DNA from: Sphingopyxis sp. GW247-27LB
GTDB lineage: Bacteria; Pseudomonadota; Alphaproteobacteria; Sphingomonadales; Sphingomonadaceae
Assembly: GCF_002277025.1 (NCBI RefSeq)
Contig: NZ_NIWD01000006.1
Coordinates: 1-64,000 of the forward strand
Length of the DNA: 64,000 nt
Direction of reading: 5' to 3'
Shown here: piece by piece, positions 19,198 to 28,049 of the stretch
How positions within the stretch are numbered: the stretch's first letter is position 1
How the letters are laid out: each line of letters starts with the position of its first letter
The notes under the pieces: generated by a model
Databases searched by the model: none
What the model was told of the DNA's origin: nothing
What the model saw: the letters and a program-made list of their open reading frames with translations, nothing else
Position numbers and translations under genes: made by a program

Positions 19198-19476
19198 ATG
19201 ATCCGGTCGGAACTGGTTCAAAAGATCGCGAGTGAAAACAGCGACTTGCGCCTCGAAGAGGTGGAAAAGATCGTCGATGTTTTCTTCGATTCCATCGTCG
19301 ACCAATTGGCGGCCGGCGGCCGCGTGGAATTGCGGGGTTTCGGGGCCTTTTCGACCCGCAGCCGCGACTCGCGCACCGGCCGCAATCCGCGCACCGGCAC
19401 ACCCGTCGCGGTGAAGGCCAAGAGCGTGCCCTATTTCAAGCCGGGCAAGGAAATGCGCGAGCGGCTGAACGACTGA
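19198..19476 (+). CDS. ihfB: Integration host factor beta subunit
   Basis: This is a 92-residue HU/IHF-family DNA-bending protein. [33 protein letters not shown] is the helical dimer part. [32 protein letters not shown] is the DNA-grasping beta arm with the conserved RNPRTG tip. Its position after rpsA is conserved in Proteobacteria. IHF would also be the host cofactor for integrase-mediated recombination at the nearby tRNA sites. Confidence 0.96.
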   Translation: MIRSELVQKIASENSDLRLEEVEKIVDVFFDSIVDQLAAGGRVELRGFGAFSTRSRDSRTGRNPRTGTPVAVKAKSVPYFKPGKEMRERLND

Positions 19477-19504
19477 CAGTCGGTAATCTCGGCGTTTCAA
19501 AAAT

Positions 19505-19576
19505 CGTCATTGCGAGCGCAGCGAAGCAATCTCCAGCCATAGAACTGGAGATTGCTTCGCTGCGCTCGCAATGACG
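19505..19576. repeat. Palindromic intergenic repeat (copy 2)
   Basis: This is a near-perfect palindrome beginning CGTCATTGCGAGCGCAGCG, with core GAAGCAATCTCCAG and its complement around a short loop. It is the same family as 7784-7876. It sits between convergent ihfB and the ABC permease gene. Confidence 0.88.
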
Positions 19577-19592
19577 ATGGGCTGCACCCGCC

Positions 19593-20360
19593 TTAATTCT
19601 TCAGCCGGTACCCGGTCCGGAACATCCAGAAGATCACGCCGAGGCACAGCGCCAGGAACAGCGCGACCGCGCTCATGCTCACCTCGATCGCGACGTCGCC
19701 CTGCCCGAAGAAGGTCCAGCGAAAGCCGCTGATCAGATAGACCACGGGGTTGAACAGCGTCACCGCCTGCCACGCCTTCGGCAGCATTTCGAGCGAATAG
19801 AAGGCGCCCCCAAGAAAGGTCAGGGGATAGACGACGAGCATCGGGATCACCTGCAGCTGCTCGAAACTCTGCGCCCAGATGCCGATGATGAAGCCGAAGA
19901 GGCAGAAGGTCACCGCCATCAGGATCATGAACGCCGCCATCAGCAGCGGATGCGCGACCTCGACGTCGACGAACAGATGCGCGGTCGCGAAGATGATCGA
20001 CCCGATGATCACCGACTTGGTCGCCGCCGCGCCGACATAGGCGATCAGCAGTTCGAGCGGCGACATCGGCGCCGACAGCATCTCGTAGATCGTCCCGGTC
20101 CATTTGGGCATGTAGATGCCGAACGACGAATTGCTGATGCTTTCGGTGAACATCGTCAGCATCATCAGCCCGGGCACGATGAACGCGCCATAGGGCACCG
20201 TGCTGACCTCGCTCATCCGGCTGCCGATCGCCGAGCCGAAGACGACGAAATAGAGCGCGGTGGTGATCACCGGCAGGATCAGGCTGGTCCAGAAGGTCCG
20301 CCCGAAGCGCGCCATCTCGAACTGATAGATCGCGCGAATGCCGCGGAAATTCGAAATCAT
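19593..20360 (-). CDS. ABC-2 type exporter permease
   Basis: This is a 255-residue integral membrane protein with about six hydrophobic segments, of the YadH/NodJ type. Motifs are [35 protein letters not shown] and [23 protein letters not shown], characteristic of ABC-2 permeases. Its start overlaps the end of the ATPase gene by 4 bp (ATGA), giving a two-gene export operon. The substrate is unknown. Confidence 0.92.
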   Translation of the reverse strand: MISNFRGIRAIYQFEMARFGRTFWTSLILPVITTALYFVVFGSAIGSRMSEVSTVPYGAFIVPGLMMLTMFTESISNSSFGIYMPKWTGTIYEMLSAPMSPLELLIAYVGAAATKSVIIGSIIFATAHLFVDVEVAHPLLMAAFMILMAVTFCLFGFIIGIWAQSFEQLQVIPMLVVYPLTFLGGAFYSLEMLPKAWQAVTLFNPVVYLISGFRWTFFGQGDVAIEVSMSAVALFLALCLGVIFWMFRTGYRLKN

Positions 20361-21298
20361 GCCGCCTGCTCCGCCTTCGTCTCGTGCACCAGCCCGACGA
20401 AAATCTCCTCGAGCGAGCTCTGCTTCGTGTGCAGATCCTTGAAACCGATGCCGAGGTCGCTCATCCGCCGCAGCAGCGAGGGCACCCCGGTCGCCTCGGC
20501 CTGGCTGTCGAATTCATAGACCAGTTCGTGCCCCTCGCCCGCGAGTTCGAGCCGCCATTCGCCGAGCTCGGCAGGGATGGCCGTCATCGGTTCGGCGAGG
20601 TTGAGGGTCAGCGTCTTGCGCCCGAGCTTCTTGATCAGCGCGTTCTTCTCCTCGACCAGGATCAGCCTGCCCTTGCTGATCACCCCGACGCGGTCGGCCA
20701 TTTCCTCGGCCTCCTCGATATAATGGGTCGTCAGGATGATCGTGACGCCGCGCTCGCGAAGCCCGTGCACCATGGTCCACATGTCGCGGCGCAGCTCGAC
20801 GTCGACCCCCGCGGTCGGCTCGTCGAGGAAGAGGATTTCGGGTTCGTGGGAGAGCGCCTTCGCGATCATCACGCGGCGCTTCATCCCGCCCGACAGCTCC
20901 ATGATCTTGGCGTCGCGCTTGTCCCACAGCGACAGGTCGCGGAGCAGCCGCTCGATGAAGGCGGGGTCGCGCCGCTTGCCGAACAGCCCGCGCGAAAAGT
21001 TGACCGTCGCCAGCACCGTCTCGAACGCGTCGGTGTGCAATTCCTGCGGCACCAGCCCGATCATCGAGCGCGCGGCGCGATAGTCGCGAAGATGGTCGTG
21101 CCCCGCCACCGTCACCGTGCCGGCGCTGGGCATGACGATGCCGCATACGATGCTGATCAGCGTCGTCTTGCCCGCGCCGTTCGGCCCGAGCAGCGCGAAA
21201 ATCTCGCCCTTCGCGATGTCGAGATCGACGCCGCTCAGCGCCTGGTGGCCGCTCTTGTAGGTTTTGCCGAGGCCGGAGATGGAGAGCACGGGTTGCAT
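20357..21298 (-). CDS. ABC transporter ATP-binding protein
   Basis: This is a 313-residue ATPase of the NodI/YadG type, partner of the downstream permease. Walker A is [14 protein letters not shown], the signature is [16 protein letters not shown], Walker B is [12 protein letters not shown], and the H-loop is [18 protein letters not shown]. The C-terminal roughly 90 residues form the extra domain seen in such exporters. Confidence 0.93.
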   Translation of the reverse strand: MQPVLSISGLGKTYKSGHQALSGVDLDIAKGEIFALLGPNGAGKTTLISIVCGIVMPSAGTVTVAGHDHLRDYRAARSMIGLVPQELHTDAFETVLATVNFSRGLFGKRRDPAFIERLLRDLSLWDKRDAKIMELSGGMKRRVMIAKALSHEPEILFLDEPTAGVDVELRRDMWTMVHGLRERGVTIILTTHYIEEAEEMADRVGVISKGRLILVEEKNALIKKLGRKTLTLNLAEPMTAIPAELGEWRLELAGEGHELVYEFDSQAEATGVPSLLRRMSDLGIGFKDLHTKQSSLEEIFVGLVHETKAEQAA

Positions 21299-21390
21299 GG
21301 CGGCATGCTCTACCCGAGCCCATGGGCGCGGGAAAGCCGCAAACAGCGCTTGACCTCCTCCGGCCCATCCGCTTGACCGGCAGCGGGTGC

Positions 21391-21477
21391 GCGGACGTGG
21401 CGGAACCGGTAGACGCAGCAGACTTAAAATCTGCTATCCATCTGGGTGTGCGGGTTCGAGTCCCGCCGTCCGCACCA
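21391..21477 (+). tRNA. tRNA-Leu(TAA)
   Basis: This is an 87-nt class II tRNA with acceptor GCGGACG / CGTCCGC, anticodon stem GCAGA / TCTGC with loop CTTAAAA (anticodon TAA), a long variable arm, T-arm GCGGGTTCGAGTCCCGC, and an encoded CCA. The prophage integrase begins 157 bp downstream, so the 3' half is the likely attachment site. Confidence 0.95.
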
Positions 21478-21582
21478 AGTTACTCGTTTCAAGAAGTCTC
21501 ATTCGGTCTCATTTTACTCGCTGTGTCGCCAAATTCTGGGAGTTTTATCGTCTCATATCGTCTCTGACATTCTATGGACAGC

Positions 21583-21632
21583 TACGGTATTTTACGGTAG
21601 ATTTTACGGTATAGTTTCTCATGGATACCGTA
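21583..21632. promoter_or_regulatory. Cluster of TACGGTA repeats before the integrase gene
   Basis: TACGGTA occurs at 21583-21589, 21593-21599 and 21605-21611 (the last two as TTTTACGGTA), and inverted (TACCGTA) at 21626-21632, touching the integrase ATG at 21634. Such a cluster could be integrase arm-type sites or an autoregulatory operator. Confidence 0.6.
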
Positions 21633-21633
21633 A

Positions 21634-22797
21634 ATGCTTTCTGACGCGAAAATCCGCAACGCGAAGCCCCGCGACAAGCCCTTCAAACTGAACGACTCAT
21701 CCGGCCTGTACCTGTTCGTTGCGACGAGCGGCACGAAGTCATGGCGGTTCGACTATCAGTTCGCCGGCAAGCGCGGCACGCTGACCTTCGGCAAATACCC
21801 CCACATCACAATCCGCGATGCGCGCGACAAGGCAGATGACGCCCGCGGACGTCTCGAGCGCGGCCAGTCGCCCAAGATCACCACCGACACGATCACGTTC
21901 GACGACCTGGCCGACCAATGGTTGAAGGCGCAGCGCGCGGCATGGAGTGATCGGCACCACCGCATCACGAGCACGCGCATCAAGAAATATTTGCGCAAGC
22001 CGTTCGGTCATCGAAACCCGAACGACATCACACCGCAGGAAATCCTGACGGAAATTCGCAAAATCGAGAATCGTGGTGCGATCTATCTCGCGAAGGTGAT
22101 CAACAACTTCATGTCGCGCATCCTGCGTTTCGGCATCCCCGAGGGACTGGTCGCGCGCGATACGGCGGGGGAAATCGTTGGCGCACTGAGCGCGCCGCGT
22201 CCGGTTCAGCACCGCGCGAAGATCGCAGCCGCAGAGATCCCGGCGCTGATCGGCAAGATGCGCGAGTATGATTTCGACCAGGAGACGCGCGACGCGATGC
22301 TGTTGACGATCCTTACCGTGGCACGCACCTCCGAGACGCGCTTCGCGCATGATGACGAGTTCGAAGGACTGGACGGCGACAATCCGATCTGGCGCCTTCC
22401 GCCTGCTCGCATGAAGATGCGCAACGAGCATCTGGTGCCGTTGTCGCCCGATGCGGTCGAGATCGTGAAACGGCGGCGCGGTCGCGGGTTGCTGTTCGCG
22501 AGTAACACGGTGAGCGGCGTCATCAGCGAGAACACGATGCTCTACGGGTTGTATCGGCTCGGATATCATGGGCGCGCGACGGTTCACGGGTTCCGCGGCG
22601 CATTCTCGACCGCTGCGAACGAAGCGGAGTGGAATGCGGACTGGGTCGAATATTGCCTCGCCCATGTTGAAGAGAAGAAAAGCCGGAAGGCTTATAATTC
22701 GGCGCTCTACCTGAAGCAGCGTCGCAGGCTGCTCGAATGGTGGGCGGATGTGGTGTTCGGAAGAAAGCCCGCCGATCCTTCGACCGACGGGCTCTGA
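21634..22797 (+). CDS. int: Prophage tyrosine integrase
   Basis: This is a 387-residue recombinase. The N-terminal DUF4102-like domain is KLNDSSGLYLFVATSGTKSWRFDYQFAGKRGTLTFGKYP. The catalytic Arg lies in ARTSETRFAHDDEFE. VHGFRGAFSTAANEAEW gives the HxxR, and YCLAHVEEKKSRKAYNSALYLKQRRRLLEWWADVVFG gives the last His and the Tyr. It begins 157 bp after tRNA-Leu(TAA) and reads away from it. The TACGGTA cluster overlaps its translation start region. Confidence 0.94.
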   Translation: MLSDAKIRNAKPRDKPFKLNDSSGLYLFVATSGTKSWRFDYQFAGKRGTLTFGKYPHITIRDARDKADDARGRLERGQSPKITTDTITFDDLADQWLKAQRAAWSDRHHRITSTRIKKYLRKPFGHRNPNDITPQEILTEIRKIENRGAIYLAKVINNFMSRILRFGIPEGLVARDTAGEIVGALSAPRPVQHRAKIAAAEIPALIGKMREYDFDQETRDAMLLTILTVARTSETRFAHDDEFEGLDGDNPIWRLPPARMKMRNEHLVPLSPDAVEIVKRRRGRGLLFASNTVSGVISENTMLYGLYRLGYHGRATVHGFRGAFSTAANEAEWNADWVEYCLAHVEEKKSRKAYNSALYLKQRRRLLEWWADVVFGRKPADPSTDGL

Positions 22798-22900
22798 CGA
22801 TTCTGTTGGGGGTTTGGGTTAGGCACCTTTGCGCATGTCATCCTCCATCGAATGTAGTTTTCGTGTTGCCATACGACCCTAGATGATTCTCCCTTGATTG

Positions 22901-22915
22901 TCACGCGAAACGTGA
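22901..22915. promoter_or_regulatory. Dispersed prophage operator, site 1
   Basis: TCACG-CGAAA-CGTGA is a perfect 5-bp-arm palindrome of the family TCAC-N7-GTGA found between prophage gene blocks. It lies upstream of the AlpA gene. Confidence 0.75.
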
Positions 22916-22920
22916 GTATC

Positions 22921-22935
22921 TCACCAACGACGTGA
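22921..22935. promoter_or_regulatory. Dispersed prophage operator, site 2
   Basis: TCACC-AACGA-CGTGA lies exactly 20 bp (two helical turns) from site 1, giving a paired operator in front of the AlpA and methyltransferase genes. Confidence 0.65.
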
Positions 22936-22953
22936 TTCAATGGAGCGGACCAC

Positions 22954-23148
22954 ATGGCGGTCGATGAAGAATTCTGGCGCTTGCCGACGGTACTGAAGGT
23001 TACGGGCCTGTCGCGCGCTCAGATTTATCGTCGGATCAACGACGGTTCGTTTCCCAAGGCGAAGTCGTATCGGGGCGGCGGTCGTACCGTGTTCTGGTTG
23101 TCGTCCGATATCCGCAACTGGCAGCAGGAAGAGCTTGCGGCGTGCTGA
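22954..23148 (+). CDS. AlpA-family excisionase/regulator
   Basis: This is a 64-residue MerR-like winged HTH: EEFWRLPTVLKVTGLSRAQIYRRINDGSFPKAK plus VFWLSSDIRNWQQEEL is the AlpA/Xis-like signature. In P4-like and lambda-like elements such proteins activate or direct excision. It directly follows the integrase and a pair of TCAC-N7-GTGA sites, and its stop overlaps the start of the methyltransferase gene. Confidence 0.85.
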   Translation: MAVDEEFWRLPTVLKVTGLSRAQIYRRINDGSFPKAKSYRGGGRTVFWLSSDIRNWQQEELAAC

Positions 23149-23366
23149 CGTTCGGTTCGGCATGTTCGGGTATTGAAGCGGCGTCCGTCGCGTGGCTTCC
23201 ATTGGGGTGGCGCTGCGAATGGGTCGCCGAGATCGATAAGGACGCTTCGGCGCTGCTCGCATATCGTTACCCCGACGTGCCGAACCTGGGGGATATGACG
23301 CTGATCCCCGGTCTGATCGAACATGATCTGGTCGCGGCGCCGGACGTGTTTGTGGCGGGCACGCCG

Positions 23367-24413
23367 TGCTTCGCCGCAGGGACGTTTGTGACGACACCCG
23401 ATGGGCTGCGACCAATTGAAGATATCCGAGTCGGTGATTTGGTGCTTACGCATCAGCGTCGCTGGCGGCGGGTGTTGCGCGTAGGCTCAAAGTTTACGTC
23501 AGAGACGATTGTCGTCAAAGGGCAAGGTCATCCGGGGTTGTTGACGACTCCAGAGCATCCGTTTTGGGCGTGCGAGAAGAATGGGTTCGCGACTCGGCGA
23601 AATGGCAGGTCGGTTTGGGACACCTGGATTGAGGGGCCATCATGGGTCGAAGCGAAGGATTTGCGGGGCAAGCATTGGGCGTCTGTCGCAGCCTTCCCCG
23701 ATACATCCATTCCCCCAATCGTTTGCAACGGGAATGAACGGGCGTCAGCACCTTTCAATGAGGATTTCTTCTGGTTGATAGGTGCGTTCGTCGGTGACGG
23801 TTGGACCCGAATGACAGATCGACGTTCGTACATCTTATACGGCGTCAATGCCGCTAAGGCTAAATTGATAATTGAACGGGCCGAAGCGATCGGTTGGCAC
23901 GTCACCGAGACGGAAACGAGGACAGGTGTCCGGTTGCAGATTTGTGTGTCGGCCGCAGCACGGTGGATTCGCGAACAATTTGGTCACGGTGCCGATGGAA
24001 AGCGCATTCCGGGATGGTTGTTCGGCATTCCCAGACACCTTCGTCGCGCGTGGCTCGACGGATATATTGCAATGGATGGAACAGCGAATTCCAGTGTTCG
24101 AGGGCATCGGATCGCCACGATCAATCGCGAACTCGCAATCGGAACGCGCATGGTGGCAAATTCGCTCGGCCACGCGAGCAGCATCGACCATATCCAACCG
24201 AACCGTTCAAAATGTATCATCGAAGGCCGCACGGTCAACGAGCGAGCTTACTACACGGTGACGATATCGAATTCGAACAGGTCATCGTTTGAGCGTGACA
24301 ATATGCGCTTCGGATGCGTCCGTAGCGTCGAACCTGGCCCACCGACCCAAGTATTCAATCTCGAGGTCGAGGAAGACAACTCCTACTGCGCAGACGGTTT
24401 CGTAGTCCATAAC
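23367..24413 (+). other. Intein with LAGLIDADG homing endonuclease
   Basis: This is a 349-residue insertion inside methyltransferase motif IV. It begins with Cys1 in block A (CFAAGTFVTTPDGLRPIEDI), has block B as TTPEHPFW near residue 61, and ends with block F/G VFNLEVEEDNSYCADGFVVHN, followed by Ser as the +1 residue. Two endonuclease motifs are visible: WLIGAFVGDG (136-145) and AWLDGYIAMDG (228-238), with Asp residues retained. All residues needed for protein splicing (Cys1, block B His, penultimate His, terminal Asn, nucleophilic +1) are present, so it should splice. Confidence 0.92.
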
Positions 24414-25117
24414 TCCCAAGGATTTTCGCTCGCGGGACTGCGCGGCGGCATGTCCGACCCCCGAGGACGCCTCACCCTTACCTATGTGGAGATCGTCGAT
24501 GCACTCGACAGTAAACGCCGCGAGCGCGGCGAGCCACCCGTCATTGCAGTATGGGAAAATGTACCCGGCGCACTCAGCATGCCAGACAACTCGTTTGGAT
24601 CCTTTCTCGCGGCTCTCGCCGGCGACGATGTCGCTCTGGAACCGGGTGAACGACCTGCAACGGGCAAGGACAGCCAGTTCTGGAAGTGGGATCGCAAAAC
24701 ACAGCAGCATCGTCCAAAGTGGCCGGTGTCAGGTGTTGTTGCTGGACCCGAAAGATCAGTCGCGTGGATCGTTAGGGACGCTCAATATTATGGACTGGCA
24801 CAGCGACGCCGTCGTGTGTTCGTTGTCGCAAGTGCTCGTGCGGACTTCGATCCCGGAGAGGTTCTACTTGAGTTGGATTGCGTGCGCCGGGATTTTGCGC
24901 CGAGCCGCGAAGCGGGGGAAAGTGTTGCCCATGATGTTGCACCGTGCCTTACAGGCAGTGGCAGTGGCAGGGGCATCGAGCGCACCGGAGATACCCGCGG
25001 CCAAGACTGCGTCGTCGCCGTTGCAGGATCTGATCGGGTAAGGTGGCCCGCTGAGATCGCGCCAACGCTCAACGCGCATTTCGGCACGAAGATGGGTCTC
25101 GAAGATCAACATATAGC

Positions 25118-25126
25118 GGGGGGGGG
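25118..25126 (+). repeat. Poly-G tract (G9) at the methyltransferase frameshift
   Basis: Nine consecutive G residues, encoding Gly codons in HIAGGGG, lie just upstream of the point where coding passes to the +1 frame. Loss of one G would join the two halves into one open frame. This is a classic slippage site, and also a site where sequencing errors occur. Confidence 0.8.
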
Positions 25127-26315
25127 AGGTCTTTTCGTTCCCGCCACCCGTATCGCTCTGCCTCAATGCGGGAGCGATGGGGCGACAGGACGCCGAGACG
25201 GAGACGCTGATTCCTATTATCGGAGCCGTCTTCGATGATGCTCAGTTGCCCATAGCCTTCACCGCCAAAGTCTTTGGCGGTGATGCGAGCGTCGATCTCT
25301 TCCCCACCCTGCGCGCCGGCCAGTTCGACGGGTCACATGCGAATGGCGGGGTAATGCCTGCTGTGGCATATTCCATTATGCCGCTGTTCATCGGCAAGGA
25401 CTTCAAAGCGCGCGAAACCGATATATCGCAGCCATTAATGGCTGCGGGGCCGGTCGGTGGCAACCAAGGCGGCGATTACATCGTGCAGCCCGCTTATGCA
25501 GTCGCGCTGCGCGGTCGGGAAGGTGGCGCAACGGCGGAACTCGGTGACGAAGTGGCGTTCACCCTGCGAACTGGCGGCGGCGGCGGTGATAAACCGCATG
25601 TTCTAGCGTCGGTCGAACCCCTCATCATTCGATGCGGCTGCGGCGCACAGTTTCGTGGCGAGATCAGCGATATCTGCTCGGAATGCGGCACGATACGCGA
25701 TGCCCAAGTCACTTATCCTGTCTCGCGCGGTGGCGCACCCGAAGTCATCCCCTTCGACACGACACAGATCACATCGAAATATAATTACAGCCACCCCAAG
25801 GCGGGTGACCCGTGTCACCCGCTTGCTGCCTCGGCGCATCCGCCCGCGGTATGCGTCACGGAACCCGTGACGCATACCCTGACGAGCGAGGGATTTGACG
25901 CGAGTGAAGATGGCACGGGCCGAGGCAACCCCATCGTCTGTCACGGATCGCAAGACCCCGTAACATCGGACAACCTCGCCCTCCCCGTTCAGCGCAACAA
26001 CGGGCTCGAGAATGACATTCTCGAGCCGCCGAGCAAGGCCGTGCGTCGATTGATGCCGCCAGAATGCGAACGACTTCAGGGATTCCCCGACGGCTACACG
26101 CGCATCCCGGTTCGCCACTACAAGCGAAAGAAAATCACCAAAACGCGCCCCGAGGATTATTGGGAACCCGACCCGAAGGACGGTTGGTGGCTGATGACCG
26201 CCGACAGCGTCCGCTACAAGCAACTCGGGAACTCGATGCCCGTGCCCGTGATGTTTTGGATCGGCCAACGAATCACGCGAAACGTGCTTCAACACTCGCT
26301 CGACGGGATAATCGG

Positions 26316-26981
26316 ATGACCGACTTCGACGAGCTCATCGGCGTCGCGGCGCAGCCCGCACCTCCCCTGACCGACTCCAGCGATCGCCAACGCGCTGCCG
26401 CGCTACGTGCCGCGGCGAGCGGCGCAACATTTGTCCAGCTGCGCGATCTCAAGCGACCGGTGACCGCCAGCTTCCTCGCTTCCGTGTTCGACATGGACCC
26501 GGCAACGATCAAGAAGCGCCTCCTGCCGCTCGAACCTCTGGCGCAGGTCGGCGGGCGACAGGTCGTGGTGTGGGACTTCAAGGAAGCCGCGGCGTATCTC
26601 GTCGAACCGAAGATCGACCTTGAGAAATATATCGCCTCGCTCGACTTCAAGAAACTGCCCCATCACATCAACAAGGTCTTCTGGGACGCGAAGCGCTCGA
26701 AGCTGAAATACCTCCACGAAGCCGGCGAAGCATGGATGACGTCGGACGTGCTCGAGGTGTTCGGCCGCGCCTTCATGACGATCAAGGACCAAACGCAGTT
26801 GTTCGTCGAGACGATGCGCGAGCGCGGGAAACTCACCGACGAGCAGATGACGTTGTTCGAGTCCCTAGTCGACGGGTTTCAGGCGGATCTGCACTCGAAA
26901 CTGGTCGAGGCGCCGCGGTTGCATCAGACGCAGTCGGTCGCGGGGCAGGATCGGGATTTGGATGAGGGAGTGGAGGGGTGA
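26316..26981 (+). CDS. Terminase small subunit (DUF1441/Nu1-like)
   Basis: This is a 221-residue protein. FVQLRDLKRPVTASFLASVFDMDPATIKKRLLPLEPLAQVGGRQVVVWDFKEAAAYL is a Nu1-like winged HTH for DNA recognition at packaging initiation. A helical C-terminal part (TIKDQTQLFVETMRERGKLTDEQMTLFESLVDG) is probably for oligomerisation. The ATG overlaps the methyltransferase stop (ATGA). The N-terminus carries the recurrent peptide FDELIG followed by a Pro/Ala linker. It is separated from the large subunit by a methyltransferase gene. Confidence 0.82.
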   Translation: MTDFDELIGVAAQPAPPLTDSSDRQRAAALRAAASGATFVQLRDLKRPVTASFLASVFDMDPATIKKRLLPLEPLAQVGGRQVVVWDFKEAAAYLVEPKIDLEKYIASLDFKKLPHHINKVFWDAKRSKLKYLHEAGEAWMTSDVLEVFGRAFMTIKDQTQLFVETMRERGKLTDEQMTLFESLVDGFQADLHSKLVEAPRLHQTQSVAGQDRDLDEGVEG

Positions 26982-28049
26982 GTTGGGGACGCCTGCTCAT
27001 CGGTGATTGCGTCGAACAGTTGCGCACGCTGCCTGATCGGTGTGTTCAGACGTGCGTGACGTCGCCGCCATATTTCGGCCTGCGCGACTATGGTGTCGAC
27101 GGTCAGATTGGTCTCGAGGCGACGCCCGATGAGTTTGTCGCTGCCATGGTTGTTGTGTTCCGTGAAGTCTGGCGCGTGCTGCGCGATGATGGAACGCTCT
27201 GGCTGAATTTGGGCGATAGTTATGCTGCAAATCGCACCTACCAAGTCGAGCAGACGAAAGGTGGACCGAAGCATGGCACAGCACAGGCAGTAAGAGGTCG
27301 CGGACAGCGCGCATCCGAATATGGCCTCAAACCTAAAGACCTAATCGGCATCCCGTGGCGCGTCGCTTTCGCGCTTCAAGCCGATGGTTGGTTTCTGCGT
27401 CAGGACATCATCTGGTCGAAACCAAACCCGATGCCGGAATCGGTTCGCGACCGCTGCACGCGATCTCACGAATATATCTTCATGCTCTCGAAACGCGCCC
27501 GATACTATTATGATTCTGACGCGATAAAAAATCCCCCATCTCAGGCGCTGCTCGATCAAATTCGCGATGGTTACAATGGGATCGACACGAAGAATTTCGG
27601 CGAGGCGCGCGCAGTCGGCATCTGGCACGAAGTCACGAATCATCGAAAGTGCACGCAAGAAGCTCGACAAGCAACGCGGTCACGGTCGTCGTCACGCAGG
27701 GTTCAACGATCGATGGGACGCTATGTCGCGATCAGAGCAACAGATGCTCGGATCGAACAAGCGATCCGTTTGGAATGTCAGCCCGAAACCCTTCAAGGGC
27801 GCACATTTCGCCACCTTCCCAGTCGACCTGATCGAACCCTGCATTCTCGCAGGAAGCCGCGTCGGTGACGTCGTTCTCGATCCATTCATGGGCGCTGGCA
27901 CAACGGCTTGCGCAGCCGTCAAGAACTTGCGCCGCTGGATCGGCTGCGAACTCAATCCCGACTACGCGCAAATCGCGACCGAACGAATCAACGCTTTCCC
28001 ATTCCCCGGCGCGTTGTCCCACCCTCTCGCGTGGGACGCCGTAGCATGA
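26978..28049 (+). pseudogene. Phage N4/N6 DNA methyltransferase, frameshifted
   Basis: This is an alpha-amino-type DNA methyltransferase. The catalytic motif SPPYFGLRDYGVDGQIG lies at its N-terminus, followed by WRVLRDDGTLWLNLGDSY and SHEYIFMLSKRARYYYDSDAI. The first frame (GTG 26978) loses homology after KNFGEARA and stops at 27868. The adjacent +1 frame resumes with ARKKLDKQRGH, NKRSVWNV, FATFPVDLIEPCILAG and the AdoMet motif VVLDPFMGAGTT, ending at 28049. The switch falls at or near a GCGCGCGC run (27605-27612). Start and end overlap the terS stop and the terL start, so the gene was once translationally coupled to both. Confidence 0.85.

Larger units (their letters stand above)
23142..26319 (+). 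pseudogene. Phage C5-cytosine methyltransferase, intein-containing and frameshifted
   Basis: This is a Dcm-type DNA methyltransferase. Motif I is FGSACSGIEAASVAWLPLGW, and motif IV is interrupted by an intein (VAGTP / SQGFSLAGLRGG). Motif VI is VWENVPGALS, motif VIII is YYGLAQRRRRVFVVA, and motifs IX-X are RRLMPPECERLQGFPDGY and YKQLGNSMPVPVM. The reading frame runs 23142-25238, then the protein continues one frame on up to 26319 (MGRQDAETETLIP onward). The switch lies just after a run of nine Gs (25118-25126); eight Gs would restore one frame. A zinc-ribbon-like insertion (CGCG...CSECG) sits in the target-recognition region. After splicing, motif IV would read GTPSQ, so the catalytic Cys is replaced by Ser. 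Activity is doubtful. Confidence 0.85.

Noticed and set aside
24484..25041. An alternative-frame open reading frame inside the cytosine methyltransferase, ending LQDLIG
   Set aside because: It is out of frame with conserved methyltransferase motifs; the tail resemblance is probably chance.
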